Assembly (NCBI GenBank): GCA_009840715.1
Contig: VXNE01000366.1
Location: 1 to 12,745, forward strand
DNA: 12,745 bases
Source: Gammaproteobacteria bacterium
GTDB lineage: Bacteria > Pseudomonadota > Gammaproteobacteria > Pseudomonadales > Azotimanducaceae
Direction of reading: 5' to 3'
Shown: positions 1 through 8,084 of the stretch, piece after piece
Position numbering within the stretch: position 1 is the first letter of the stretch
Layout of the letters: the number at the start of each line of letters is the position of its first letter
Notes under the pieces: generated by a model
What the model was told of the DNA's origin: nothing
Database searches by the model: none
The model's input: the letters and a program-made list of their open reading frames with translations, nothing else
Made by a program: the position numbers and the translations under genes

Positions 1-71
1 TGCTGACGCTGCTGGTGTTCGTGGGGGAGGGCGTACGGGACGCCTTCGATCCGCGGAGGTCCGCGACGTGA
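1..71 (+). CDS. yejE: YejE-like ABC importer permease, C-terminal end only
   Basis: Only the last 22 residues are in the window; the reading frame enters at base 3 and ends with TGA at 69-71. The tail reads LTLLVFVGEGVRDAFDPRR, which is the characteristic end of the inner-membrane permeases of peptide ABC importers: the end of the last membrane segment, then a GEGVRDAFDPR cytoplasmic tail, best matched by YejE. The next gene, a YejF-like double ATPase, starts inside this stop codon, as expected for a yejABEF-type operon. The YejE assignment rests on this short tail plus the neighbour; a DppC/OppC-type permease cannot be excluded. Confidence 0.72.
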   Translation, partial: LTLLVFVGEGVRDAFDPRRSAT

Positions 72-1660
72 GCGACCGCATCCTGGAGGTCAACGACCTG
101 GCCGTCGCTTTTCGCGGCGACGTGGCGGTCCGGGGCGTCAGCTTCCACATCGACCGCGGCGAGACGGTGGCGCTGGTCGGCGAGTCCGGCTCGGGGAAGA
201 GCGTCACCGCGCTGTCGGTGATGCAGCTCCTGCCGTACCAGTACGCGAGCCACCCGCGGGGCTCGATTCGGGTCGCTGGCACGGAAGTAGTCGGCCTGTC
301 CGACGAGGAGCTGCTGCCGATCCGGGGCGAACGCGTGGGGATGGTGTTCCAGGAGCCGATGACCTCGCTCAATCCGCTGCACACCATCGAGAAGCAGATC
401 GGGGAGATCCTGTTCGTGCACCGGGCGATGGGCCGGCGGGAAGCCCGTGCACGGACGCTGGAGCTGCTCGACCTCGTGGGGCTGCAGCACGCCGAGGAGC
501 GGCTGCGGGCGTACCCGCACGAACTCTCCGGGGGGCAGCGCCAGCGGGTCATGATCGCGATGGCGCTGGCCAACGAGCCGGATCTCCTGATCGCCGACGA
601 ACCGACCACGGCGCTCGACGTGACGATCCAGGCGCAGATCCTCGAGCTGCTGGGCGCCCTGCGAGAACGCCTGGACATGTCGCTACTGCTCATCACCCAC
701 GATCTCGCGGTCGTGCGCAAAATGGCGGACCGCGTGTGCGTCATGACGGAGGGTGCGATCGTCGAACAGGGCAGGACGGCCACGGTGTTCGACGCGCCCC
801 GGCACGACTACACGAGACGGCTGCTCGCGGCGGAGCCGAGCGGGGATCCGGTGCAGGCGGCGCCGGACGCCCCCGTGGTGATGCGCGCGGATGCGCTGTC
901 GGTCAAGTTCAACCTGGCGCGGGGCTGGTTCGCGCCCGAACGTGCGCTGATGGCGGTGCGGGAGGTCTCCGTGCGCGTCCGACGGGGCCAGACGCTCGGC
1001 ATCGTGGGCGAATCCGGCTCGGGCAAGACGACCCTCGCGATGGCGCTCCTGCGCCTGCTGCCGAGCGGCGGGCACATCGAGCTCGGCGGGGAGACGATCC
1101 AGGGGATGAAGCCGAACGCGCTACGTCCGCTCCGCGAGCGCATGCAGATCGTCTTCCAGGACCCCTACGGGAGCCTGCCGCCCCGGCTGTCCGTCAACCA
1201 GATCGTCGAGGCGGGGCTGAAGGTGCACCGATCCGAGCTTGCAGCGCCCGAGCGGCGCGCGCAGGTCACGCGCGTCCTCGTGGACGTGGGGATCGATCCC
1301 GCGCTCCAGGACCGCTACCCGCACGAGTTCTCCGGCGGCCAGCGCCAACGCATCGCCATCGCCCGGGCGATCGTGCTGAATCCCGACATCGTCGTGCTCG
1401 ACGAGCCGACATCGGCCCTCGACGTCTCCGTGCAGGCCCAGATCGTGGACCTGCTGCGCGACCTGCAGCGGCGCCACGACCTCGCGTACGTCTTCATCAG
1501 CCACGATCTCAGGGTCGTGCGGGCACTCGCCCACGAGCTCATCGTGATGAAGGACGGGATCATGGTCGAGTACGGGCCCGCGGAGGAGGTCTTCGCCGCG
1601 CCGCGGATGGACTACACGAAGGCCCTGATGGCGGCGGCGTTCGAACTCGAAGCCTCGTAG
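68..1660 (+). CDS. yejF: YejF-like tandem-domain ATPase of an oligopeptide ABC importer
   Basis: This 530-residue cytoplasmic protein holds two complete ABC ATPase domains and would power peptide import by the YejABE-type transporter. Domain 1 has Walker A GESGSGKS (38-45), a Q-loop at Q95, signature LSGGQ (153-157), Walker B LLIADEP (173-179) and H-loop H211. Domain 2 has GESGSGKT (314-321), Q364, FSGGQ (421-425), VVLDEP (442-447) and H479. Both sites look catalytically intact. The length matches YejF (about 530 residues), whereas DppD and DppF are separate proteins of about 330 and GsiA is longer. The GTG start shares bases with the permease stop (GTGA) and has a strong GGAGGT ribosome site at 55-60. 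The family imports oligopeptides, and microcin C in E. coli. The TAG stop lies 10 bp from the end of the convergent flavin monooxygenase gene. Confidence 0.9.
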   Translation: MSDRILEVNDLAVAFRGDVAVRGVSFHIDRGETVALVGESGSGKSVTALSVMQLLPYQYASHPRGSIRVAGTEVVGLSDEELLPIRGERVGMVFQEPMTSLNPLHTIEKQIGEILFVHRAMGRREARARTLELLDLVGLQHAEERLRAYPHELSGGQRQRVMIAMALANEPDLLIADEPTTALDVTIQAQILELLGALRERLDMSLLLITHDLAVVRKMADRVCVMTEGAIVEQGRTATVFDAPRHDYTRRLLAAEPSGDPVQAAPDAPVVMRADALSVKFNLARGWFAPERALMAVREVSVRVRRGQTLGIVGESGSGKTTLAMALLRLLPSGGHIELGGETIQGMKPNALRPLRERMQIVFQDPYGSLPPRLSVNQIVEAGLKVHRSELAAPERRAQVTRVLVDVGIDPALQDRYPHEFSGGQRQRIAIARAIVLNPDIVVLDEPTSALDVSVQAQIVDLLRDLQRRHDLAYVFISHDLRVVRALAHELIVMKDGIMVEYGPAEEVFAAPRMDYTKALMAAAFELEAS

Positions 1661-1685
1661 CTGGTTGGGTTCAGCCCACGAGTTC
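1643..1685. terminator. Inverted repeat across the convergent gene ends (possible bidirectional terminator)
   Basis: GAACTCG at 1643-1649 is exactly complementary to CGAGTTC at 1679-1685, and a smaller inner pairing TGGG/CCCA (1666-1669 with 1675-1678) abuts the right arm. The structure straddles the 10-bp gap between the stop codons of the YejF-like gene and the convergent monooxygenase gene. No T-run follows on either strand and the outer loop is long, so this is weak as an intrinsic terminator. It is the only fold I see that could end transcription from either side. Confidence 0.22.
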
Positions 1686-2705
1686 CGGCAGGATCGTTTC
1701 GTTGAACAGCGCGTCCCGCGTGTCGAAGTGCAGCATCTCGACACCGAGCGCGCGGTACGTCTCGAGCCGTTCGTAGACGGTGTCGGGGCTGCCGATGAGC
1801 CGCGCGGCGTACCCTTCGTTCGTGTCGAGCAGGCTCAGGTCCTCGTCGGAGGCCCACATGCCCTCGGCCCCACCGGTGGCGGCGCGCCGGCGTTCCGCCA
1901 GGCCCCGGTCGATGGTCGCGATGCGGGCGTCGATCTCCGCCCACGCCTCGGCGTCCGTGCGCCGGACCAGCGGGGCGGCGTAGAGGGCGAAACGCACGGT
2001 GCGGCCCGTGGCCAGGCAGGCGTCCCGAACCCTGCCGATGACGCTCTCGATCCGTTCGGGCGTTCCGCCGTTCAGGAACATCCAGTCCGAGCGAGCAGCC
2101 GCCATCGCGATCGCGTCGTTCGACTGTCCGCCCTGGAACACCGTCAGCGGCCCCGAGGGGCGGGGTTCGAGTTCGAGTTCGTCCGCCCGGTAGAAACGTC
2201 CTTCGTACGAGAAGCGCGGCGCGTCCCATGCGCCGCGCAGCACATCGATGAACTCGGCGGAACGCGCGTAGCGTTCGTCGTGTTCGAGGGTGTCGACCCC
2301 GTACATGTCGAACTCGCGCAGGTTCCAGCCGCTCGTGACGTTGATGTCCCAGCGGCCGCCGCTGATCCAGTCCAGGGTCGCGCCCCACTTGGCGATCGCG
2401 GTCGGATGGAAGAAGCCGGGGTGGATGGCGGTGACGAGCCGGATGCGCTCCGTGTGGGCGGCGAAGAGTGCCGTCATGGCGAGACAGTCAAGCGACGAGC
2501 CTTCCATCTCCACGCCGCTGCCCCACCAGCGTTGCGCGATGAGCAGGTGCGACAGGCCGAGTCCCTCGATGCGCCGCAACGCGGGCAGCACGGCGTGGTC
2601 GAGGGCGCGCCCGTCGGGGAACGTGCCTTCGGGGTTGGTGGACACGACCTGGGGCCCGGCGAACACCGTGGGCGCCCAGGTACAGGTCAGCATCCGGCCA
2701 GGCAT
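1671..2705 (-). CDS. LLM-class FMN-dependent monooxygenase, SfnG/RutA-like
   Basis: This 344-residue protein belongs to the bacterial-luciferase-like superfamily, whose SfnG, RutA and SsuD members use reduced FMN and O2 to oxidise small organic molecules. The diagnostic block is WDINVTSGWN (119-128) followed by EFDMYG (131-136) and EHDERYARSAEFIDVLRG (141-158). It closely parallels the N-V-x-S-G-W...EF...G...HDERY pattern of dimethylsulfone monooxygenase (SfnG) and RutA. The phosphate-side motif VFQGGQS (189-195) and the C-terminal LIGSPDTVYERL (303-314) are also typical. It starts with ATG 13 bases after the DUF3604 stop codon begins, with only a weak ribosome site, so translation is probably coupled to that gene. 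It is the last gene of the minus-strand operon. The substrate is unknown, and no flavin reductase gene is visible here. Translation could also start at Met5. Confidence 0.85.
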   Translation of the reverse strand: MPGRMLTCTWAPTVFAGPQVVSTNPEGTFPDGRALDHAVLPALRRIEGLGLSHLLIAQRWWGSGVEMEGSSLDCLAMTALFAAHTERIRLVTAIHPGFFHPTAIAKWGATLDWISGGRWDINVTSGWNLREFDMYGVDTLEHDERYARSAEFIDVLRGAWDAPRFSYEGRFYRADELELEPRPSGPLTVFQGGQSNDAIAMAAARSDWMFLNGGTPERIESVIGRVRDACLATGRTVRFALYAAPLVRRTDAEAWAEIDARIATIDRGLAERRRAATGGAEGMWASDEDLSLLDTNEGYAARLIGSPDTVYERLETYRALGVEMLHFDTRDALFNETILPELVG

Positions 2706-2715
2706 GGCGGCTCGG

Positions 2716-4809
2716 TCAGGACGCGTCGTCGGTGAGCGGCGGCTCGTACCAGATCGCCGAGGTCCACGCCCGCTCCTGGATCGTTCGCGGGAGGGCGTTA
2801 TCGCCGCAGGCGGCCGGACGGTCGTCGGCCGCGAGGGCGGCGCACTGCCGCGCGTGCCACCGGCAACTCGGCTGCTCGAGGACGCGCGCGTAGTACACCG
2901 CTGGTTTTGCCGGGTTCCACGCCGGGTCGCGCCACACGCTGCAAAGGGTGTTCGCGCCCTGGCGGCTGGGTGTGCAGTTCGCGTCGATCCCGACGGCAGG
3001 ACCTTCGTCCGCCGCGATGTCGACGACGGTCTCCCGGAACAGCCCCGAGTCGTCGACCTCGCCCTTGACCATCTGGATCCGCTGCAGGCCCGCGCCGGCG
3101 TCCATGTCCGTGCCCGGATCGCGCAGGGCGCTCGCGAAGAAGACCGGACCGTCGTCGTCGGCGCCGGCGGGATCGAGTTCGCCGCCCATCGGCACGCCGC
3201 CTCGATAGGCGTCGGCCAGCGCGTCCGCGTCCCCGCAGAGACTGTCGGGCAGGTCCCAGCCCGCGAACAGCCGCGGCTGGATGCGCACGCCGCTCGTGGC
3301 GAAGGTCTCGCGGCGCTTCATGGCGTCGAACAGGGCGTCGCGGGAGTTCTCCTCGGCCCACACGCCGACGAGCCCGCCAGGGTTGCGCATCGGGTGCGGC
3401 GCGTACGCCGGGGTCGTCAGGCGTTTCTCCAGCGTGTCGTCGACGAGGGAGTTGTGGCCGAAGTAGTTGTACTCCTCGACTGCGCCGGGCGTGCCGTTGT
3501 GGGTATCGGTGCTGCCGATGAAGCCCAGGCGGTAGGGGTTCACGCCGATACGGGCATACTCGCGCAGGCCCTCGATGAGCCCGTAGCGCACGAAGTCGAG
3601 CCGCGACTGGCACCCGACGCCAGCCATGGCGCCGCTGCCGAACGACTCCTCGCAGTCCTGGGGCCGGATGCCCGGTGCCCTGTAGCGCACCTTCTCGAAG
3701 CCGCACAGCTCGTCCTCGCCGCCGAGTACGCCCCACATGCCCGTACGGCATTCCGACTCCCCCTTCGACTGGATCATCTCGACCAGCGGTTCGAGCCTCC
3801 GCTGGAGTTCGGCGCGGGCCCGCTGTGCGGAAAGCGGGCGGTCCTTGTAGGTGACGGTGAAATGGCGGCCGTTGGAGATGTTCGGGTTGTGCGGGATCGT
3901 GATCGCCTCGCAGCCGGTGCCCGTGTCGTTGCAGCGCGCGTCGAGCTTCTTCCAGAGCCCTTCCGGCTCGGCCTCCTCGGACCAGGAGATCGGCAGTTCG
4001 GGGACGCTGTCGTTGCGCAGGATGACGTTGCGATGGACCTTGCTCCTGCCCGGGGCGGAGGTGAACTCCCACGCATTGAACGCCGTGAATGCGCACGCCT
4101 CGGTGCGGTCCTGGTGCTCCTCCGCCGCCGCGACGGTACGCCGCCAGGCGTTCCCGGCGTACTCGCGGCACACCGAGGCGTCGGCGCCGCACAGGCCCCC
4201 GGGCTCGCGAACCTCGCCGGCGATGACGCGGCGTATGAGCGCGTCGCCCTCCGGGGACTGTCCGGCGACGGGCCTGCCGCGCATCAAGCGGCAGTCCAGG
4301 CTGTCGTAGGCTCCCGACTCCGGGCTCCTGCAGGACTCGAGTTCGCCGATCCACTCCGCGTGGTCGGTCACGGCTGCGAAGTCGAGGGGCCGGTCGATCG
4401 TCCCCATGCGCGACGGCCGCCCGTCCGCATCCAAGGGGGTCAGGGCGATGGGTTCTCCCTTTGCGAACCGATAGGCGTCGTCGGGGGTCTGCAGGCCGCC
4501 GCGGCCGAACGCGTCCAGGGACAGGGTGGTGTGGACGTGGAGGTCGCCGAAGAAAGCGGAGCGGGTCTCGCTGTAGTGGGCGCAACGCGGGCCGGGCGGA
4601 CTCGCGGCGGTAGTGGCCGGGCCGCCGGGCGGTTCCCAGTCCTGGTGCCGCCGTGGCGGGGTCACGAGCGTCGGCTGTCGCGCCTCCTCCGCGACCCGTG
4701 CGGCGGCGGGCCCCGGCTCCGCCGGCTCCGGTGCGCACGCGGCGCCGGCGAGCAGGAGCAATGCCGGGAGCAGGCCCTGACCGACCGACGGCAGCGGTGA
4801 CTGTTGCAT
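2716..4809 (-). CDS. Exported DUF3604 (PHP-like) metal-dependent protein
   Basis: This 697-residue protein has an N-terminal signal (MQQSPLPSVGQGLLPALLLL then AGAAC), followed by a Pro/Ala-rich linker to about 75. A lipoprotein cleaved before Cys25 is possible, but G at -3 makes the lipobox imperfect. The rest is a full DUF3604 domain with GDLHVHTTLS (88-97), TDHAE (148-152), NAWEFTS (245-251), IPHNPNISNG (305-314), GFIGSTDTHNG (429-439) and ETFATSG (501-507). Its C-terminal block ends TIQERAWTSAIWYEP. The HxH and TDH motifs resemble metal ligands of PHP-type phosphoesterases, but no reaction is established for most members. There are about 18 cysteines after the signal, consistent with a disulfide-rich periplasmic protein. 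I chose ATG at 4809, not the longer open frame, because of the signal peptide and a GGGAGG ribosome site at 4819-4814. It lies 50 bp after the RND pump gene and is probably in the same operon. Confidence 0.88.
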   Translation of the reverse strand: MQQSPLPSVGQGLLPALLLLAGAACAPEPAEPGPAAARVAEEARQPTLVTPPRRHQDWEPPGGPATTAASPPGPRCAHYSETRSAFFGDLHVHTTLSLDAFGRGGLQTPDDAYRFAKGEPIALTPLDADGRPSRMGTIDRPLDFAAVTDHAEWIGELESCRSPESGAYDSLDCRLMRGRPVAGQSPEGDALIRRVIAGEVREPGGLCGADASVCREYAGNAWRRTVAAAEEHQDRTEACAFTAFNAWEFTSAPGRSKVHRNVILRNDSVPELPISWSEEAEPEGLWKKLDARCNDTGTGCEAITIPHNPNISNGRHFTVTYKDRPLSAQRARAELQRRLEPLVEMIQSKGESECRTGMWGVLGGEDELCGFEKVRYRAPGIRPQDCEESFGSGAMAGVGCQSRLDFVRYGLIEGLREYARIGVNPYRLGFIGSTDTHNGTPGAVEEYNYFGHNSLVDDTLEKRLTTPAYAPHPMRNPGGLVGVWAEENSRDALFDAMKRRETFATSGVRIQPRLFAGWDLPDSLCGDADALADAYRGGVPMGGELDPAGADDDGPVFFASALRDPGTDMDAGAGLQRIQMVKGEVDDSGLFRETVVDIAADEGPAVGIDANCTPSRQGANTLCSVWRDPAWNPAKPAVYYARVLEQPSCRWHARQCAALAADDRPAACGDNALPRTIQERAWTSAIWYEPPLTDDAS

Positions 4810-4813
4810 GTGT

Positions 4814-4819
4814 CCTCCC
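4814..4819 (-). promoter_or_regulatory. Ribosome binding site deciding the DUF3604 start
   Basis: On the minus strand GGGAGG lies four bases before the ATG at 4809. It fixes the start of the DUF3604 gene at the signal peptide, although the frame stays open upstream into the RND pump gene. Confidence 0.7.
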
Positions 4820-4835
4820 ACCGATGTTCGTTCAG

Positions 4836-4858
4836 GCGGGAGGGCGTGGCGCTCCCGC
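4836..4858. terminator. Hairpin in the gap between the RND pump and DUF3604 genes
   Basis: GCGGGAG (4836-4842) pairs perfectly with CTCCCGC (4852-4858) around a 9-base loop. It begins one base beyond the pump stop codon in the direction of transcription and sits upstream of the DUF3604 ribosome site. No T-run follows, so full termination is unlikely. A partial terminator, RNA-processing site or mRNA-end stabiliser that lowers or uncouples expression of the two downstream enzyme genes is plausible. Confidence 0.4.
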
Positions 4859-4859
4859 G

Positions 4860-7800
4860 TCAGGCGGTCTGTTGACGCGTCTGCTGAACCATCGGCTCCG
4901 CCTGGCTGCCCTCGCGCATGGGACCCCACTCGAAGAAGTCCTCGACGATCATGTACAGGCCGGGCACGAGGATCAGCGTGATGGCCGTGGCGAACAATAC
5001 TCCGAACGCGAGCGAGATGGCCATCGGGGTGATGAAGAAAGTCGTCGGGTTGTTGCTGAACATCAGCGGGACCAGCCCGACGAAGGTGGTCGTCGAGGTC
5101 AGGACGATGGGTCGGAAACGCACGACCCCCGCGTTGTACACCGCTTCTTCCAGCGGCATCCCTTCGCGGCGGCGCCGGTTGATGTAATCGACCAGCACCA
5201 GGCTCGCGTTCACGACGACACCGGACAGCGCGACGATGCCGAGCAGCGAGAAGAACATCAGCTGCGTGCCCATGATCCAATGGCCGACGATGGCTCCCAC
5301 CGCGCCGAAGGGAATGACGCTCATGATGACCATGGGCTGGAGGTACGACTTCAGCGGGATCGCGAGCAGGGCGTATATGCCGATGAGCGCGATCAACGCG
5401 CCGTAGCCCAGCCCCATCATGGACTTCAGCCGTTCTTCCTGCTCGCCCGACTGACCCACGGTGACCGAGGGGTATTTCAGGCGCAACGCGGGCAGCATCT
5501 CCGTCATGATGCTGGTGTTGATCTCCTCGGGGGTCACCCGTTCCCGGTCGATGTCGCCCAGGACATTGACCACGCGCTGCCCGTCGACGCGGTTGATCTG
5601 CGAGTAGCCGCGGTCGATCTCGAAGGTGGCGACGCTCGTGAACGGGACCTCCGATCCCTCGGGCGTGCGGATGCGCATGTCCTCGAGGTTGCCGATGGAG
5701 CGGCGCTCGTCCTCGGGGTAGCGCACCATGACGCGCACCTCGTCCGGACCGCGCTGCACGCGCTGCACCTCCGCTCCGTAGAAGGCGCTGCGAACCTGGG
5801 CGGCCAGGTCGTTCAGCGTCAGCCCGAGGTTGCGCGCGCCGGGCAGGAGACTGAGCTTGATCTCCTGCTTGCCGGCGCGGAACGAGTCGGTAATGTCCTT
5901 GACGCCTTCGTAGCGTGCGAGTTCGCTCTTGAGTTCGACGGCCGCCATGCGCAGTTCGTCCACGTCGCGTCCGGAGAGCTCCAGATGGATGGCCTCGCCG
6001 GAACTGAACGAGTCCGCCCCGAACGACAGGCGCACCGCGTCTGGAATCGACCCGACGAGTTCACGCCAGCGGTCCGCCACGTCGCTCGACAGGATGTAGT
6101 CGCGCTGCTCGAGCGGCACCAGCTCGATGGCGACCTCGGCATAGTCGCTCCGTCCAGGCCCTTCCGGCATCGGCGGGCCGCCGCGGTGGATGTGGGTACC
6201 GACGCTTACCAGCGTGTGCCCGATGACGCTTGGGACGCCGGGCGCCGCGTGCTGGTCGAGCTCGGCCCGCAGCTGTTCGACCGCCGCCTCGATCTGCATT
6301 GCCGCCGTCCGGGTCTTCTCCGCGGAGACCCCCGGCGGCATCTCGAGCGTCGCGTACACCTTGTCCCCATCGATGGAACTGAAGAAGGAGAAGATGACAC
6401 GGCCGCTCACGATGAGGGACAGCGAGACGATCAGGATGCCGAGACCCGTCGCGGCGGTGACATAGCGCCAGGCGATCGCGCGGCGCAGGAACCGGACGTA
6501 ACCGTTCGCCGCGAAGTGCATCAGCGCCCCGGAGAATCGCGACTGGATGGCGTTCCACCTGCCGGCCAGGCGACCGGACTCGTCGCGTTTGCGATGCGCT
6601 AGGTGGGCCGGGAGGATCCACTGGCTCTCCACGATCGAGAGGACCAATGCCATGATGACCACGATCCCGATGACTGCGAAGAACGAGGACATGCGGCCCT
6701 CGGCCATCACCAGGGGCAGGAACGCGGTCATCGTCGTCAGCACGCCGAAGATGACCGGCACGGCCACCTCCCAGGTGCCGTCGACGGCCGCCTGGATGGG
6801 CGGCTTGCCAAGCTGCTCGTGCGCGTAGACGCGTTCCCCGACGACGATCGCATCGTCGACCAGGATGCCGAGCACGAGGATGAAGGCCATCACCGTCATC
6901 GTGCTGATGGACACGTCGAAGAAGGGGAACAGGGCGATCGTCCCCAGCATGGCGATCGGGATGCCCACCGCCACCCACATCGCGAGCCGGAAACGCAGGA
7001 AGAGGGCGAGGACGGCCAGGACCAGTGCGAGCCCCGTGCCGGCGGTCTGCAGGAGGGTGGTGACCCGGTCCCGAAGGTCCCGGGAGGCATCGGCCCACAG
7101 CGTCAGCTCGATGCCCTCGGGCATCCGTGGCTGGGCCTTGGCGACGTACTCGCGCACGAGTTCCGCCATCTCCATGATGTCTTCCTTGCCGATCCGGAAG
7201 ACCTTGACGATGGCGGCGGGTTTGCCGTCGAAGAGGGCCAGCAGGTCGCCCTCCGCGAAGGCGTCGCGGACCGAGGCGACGTCGCGCAGGTACACGCGGG
7301 TGCCGTCTTCGCGCGTCAGCACCACCAGGTTCTCGAACTCCATGCCGAGATAGGCCTGCCCCTTGGTGCGCAGGAGAATCTCGCCGCCCTCGGTGCGCAG
7401 GGTTCCGCCGGGCATGTCGAGCGACGCTCGCCGTAGCGCATGGGCGACGTCGTCGAGGGTCAGTCCGTGGCGGCGGAGCATGTACTCCGAGACCTCCACC
7501 GAAATCTCGTAGGGCCGGGTGTACATGAGGTCGACCTGGGAGACCCCGTCGAGGGCAGCGATGTCGTCCCGGATTTCGCGGGCGACCTCCTTGAGGGTGC
7601 GTTCGGCCACGTTCCCGGAGACCGCGATTTCGATGACGTTGTGGCGGAAGGACATCTTCGAGACGATCGGCGCCTCGGTTTCGACCGGAAACGACGCGAT
7701 GCCATCGACCCGGCTCTTGATTTCGTTGAGGGCCTGCGTTTCGTCAGAGCCCACGAACAGTTGCGCCTGTACCCCACCGGCGCCTTCGGAGGCGGTCGAG

Positions 7801-8045
7801 TAGATCTTCTCGATGTTCTCCACGCCCTCGATCGCTTCCTCGATGCGCACGCAGACGCCGAGTTCCGCTTCCTCCGGGGCCGCGCCGAGATAGGGAACGT
7901 TGACGTTCACCATCTCGAACTCGATGTTCGGGAACTCCTCCTGGTGCACGGTGAAGAGCGCCATTACGCCGCCGATGATGAGGATGGTCATGAGCAGGTT
8001 GGCGGCCACGATGTTGTGGCTGAACCAGGAGATGGCGCGGTGCAT
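4860..8045 (-). CDS. RND-family efflux pump, AcrB-like inner-membrane permease
   Basis: This 1061-residue protein has the full two-fold repeated RND layout. A first membrane helix (about 12-32) is followed by a large periplasmic region (about 33-330) and a helix cluster (about 333-480). Helix 7 (about 528-548), a second periplasmic region (about 555-875) and a final cluster (about 880-1036) complete it. The N-terminus (WFSHNIVAANLLM, 7-19) is typical of proton-driven HAE-1-type efflux permeases. The TM4 proton-relay aspartates are present in LGILVDDAIVVGERV (D397, D398). The equivalent of the AcrB TM10 lysine lies in LSGVVVNASLVLVDYI (940-955) and is not Lys. ATG at 8045 has a GGAGG ribosome site at 8055-8051. 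The adaptor gene lies 39 bp upstream, so the two should form a tripartite pump with an outer-membrane factor encoded elsewhere. Cargo cannot be predicted; no heavy-metal (CusA-type) methionine cluster was noticed. Confidence 0.93.
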   Translation of the reverse strand: MHRAISWFSHNIVAANLLMTILIIGGVMALFTVHQEEFPNIEFEMVNVNVPYLGAAPEEAELGVCVRIEEAIEGVENIEKIYSTASEGAGGVQAQLFVGSDETQALNEIKSRVDGIASFPVETEAPIVSKMSFRHNVIEIAVSGNVAERTLKEVAREIRDDIAALDGVSQVDLMYTRPYEISVEVSEYMLRRHGLTLDDVAHALRRASLDMPGGTLRTEGGEILLRTKGQAYLGMEFENLVVLTREDGTRVYLRDVASVRDAFAEGDLLALFDGKPAAIVKVFRIGKEDIMEMAELVREYVAKAQPRMPEGIELTLWADASRDLRDRVTTLLQTAGTGLALVLAVLALFLRFRLAMWVAVGIPIAMLGTIALFPFFDVSISTMTVMAFILVLGILVDDAIVVGERVYAHEQLGKPPIQAAVDGTWEVAVPVIFGVLTTMTAFLPLVMAEGRMSSFFAVIGIVVIMALVLSIVESQWILPAHLAHRKRDESGRLAGRWNAIQSRFSGALMHFAANGYVRFLRRAIAWRYVTAATGLGILIVSLSLIVSGRVIFSFFSSIDGDKVYATLEMPPGVSAEKTRTAAMQIEAAVEQLRAELDQHAAPGVPSVIGHTLVSVGTHIHRGGPPMPEGPGRSDYAEVAIELVPLEQRDYILSSDVADRWRELVGSIPDAVRLSFGADSFSSGEAIHLELSGRDVDELRMAAVELKSELARYEGVKDITDSFRAGKQEIKLSLLPGARNLGLTLNDLAAQVRSAFYGAEVQRVQRGPDEVRVMVRYPEDERRSIGNLEDMRIRTPEGSEVPFTSVATFEIDRGYSQINRVDGQRVVNVLGDIDRERVTPEEINTSIMTEMLPALRLKYPSVTVGQSGEQEERLKSMMGLGYGALIALIGIYALLAIPLKSYLQPMVIMSVIPFGAVGAIVGHWIMGTQLMFFSLLGIVALSGVVVNASLVLVDYINRRRREGMPLEEAVYNAGVVRFRPIVLTSTTTFVGLVPLMFSNNPTTFFITPMAISLAFGVLFATAITLILVPGLYMIVEDFFEWGPMREGSQAEPMVQQTRQQTA

Positions 8046-8084
8046 CTTCCCCTCCGGCGTCCGGTCCGTCTGTTCGAAGGGGGA

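Noticed and set aside
736..1776. Long overlapping plus-strand open frame inside the YejF-like ATPase gene
   Set aside because: Its translation is Arg/Ala/Gly-rich and low in complexity, as expected from an off-frame reading of GC-rich DNA. The other frame holds two complete ABC ATPase domains.
2290..4800. 836-codon plus-strand open frame opposite the DUF3604 and monooxygenase genes
   Set aside because: It is an antisense shadow in GC-rich coding DNA and shows no domain. The minus strand carries clear conserved motifs throughout.
4810..5280. Upstream extension of the DUF3604 frame to 5280
   Set aside because: It would overlap the 3' part of the pump gene and bury the signal peptide inside the protein. 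The ATG at 4809 has a good ribosome site.
7529..7536. GGTCGACC palindrome considered as a further operator
   Set aside because: It lacks the central unpaired base and the TTGG/CCAA flanks of the 10035-10061 sites, and lies inside the pump coding sequence.
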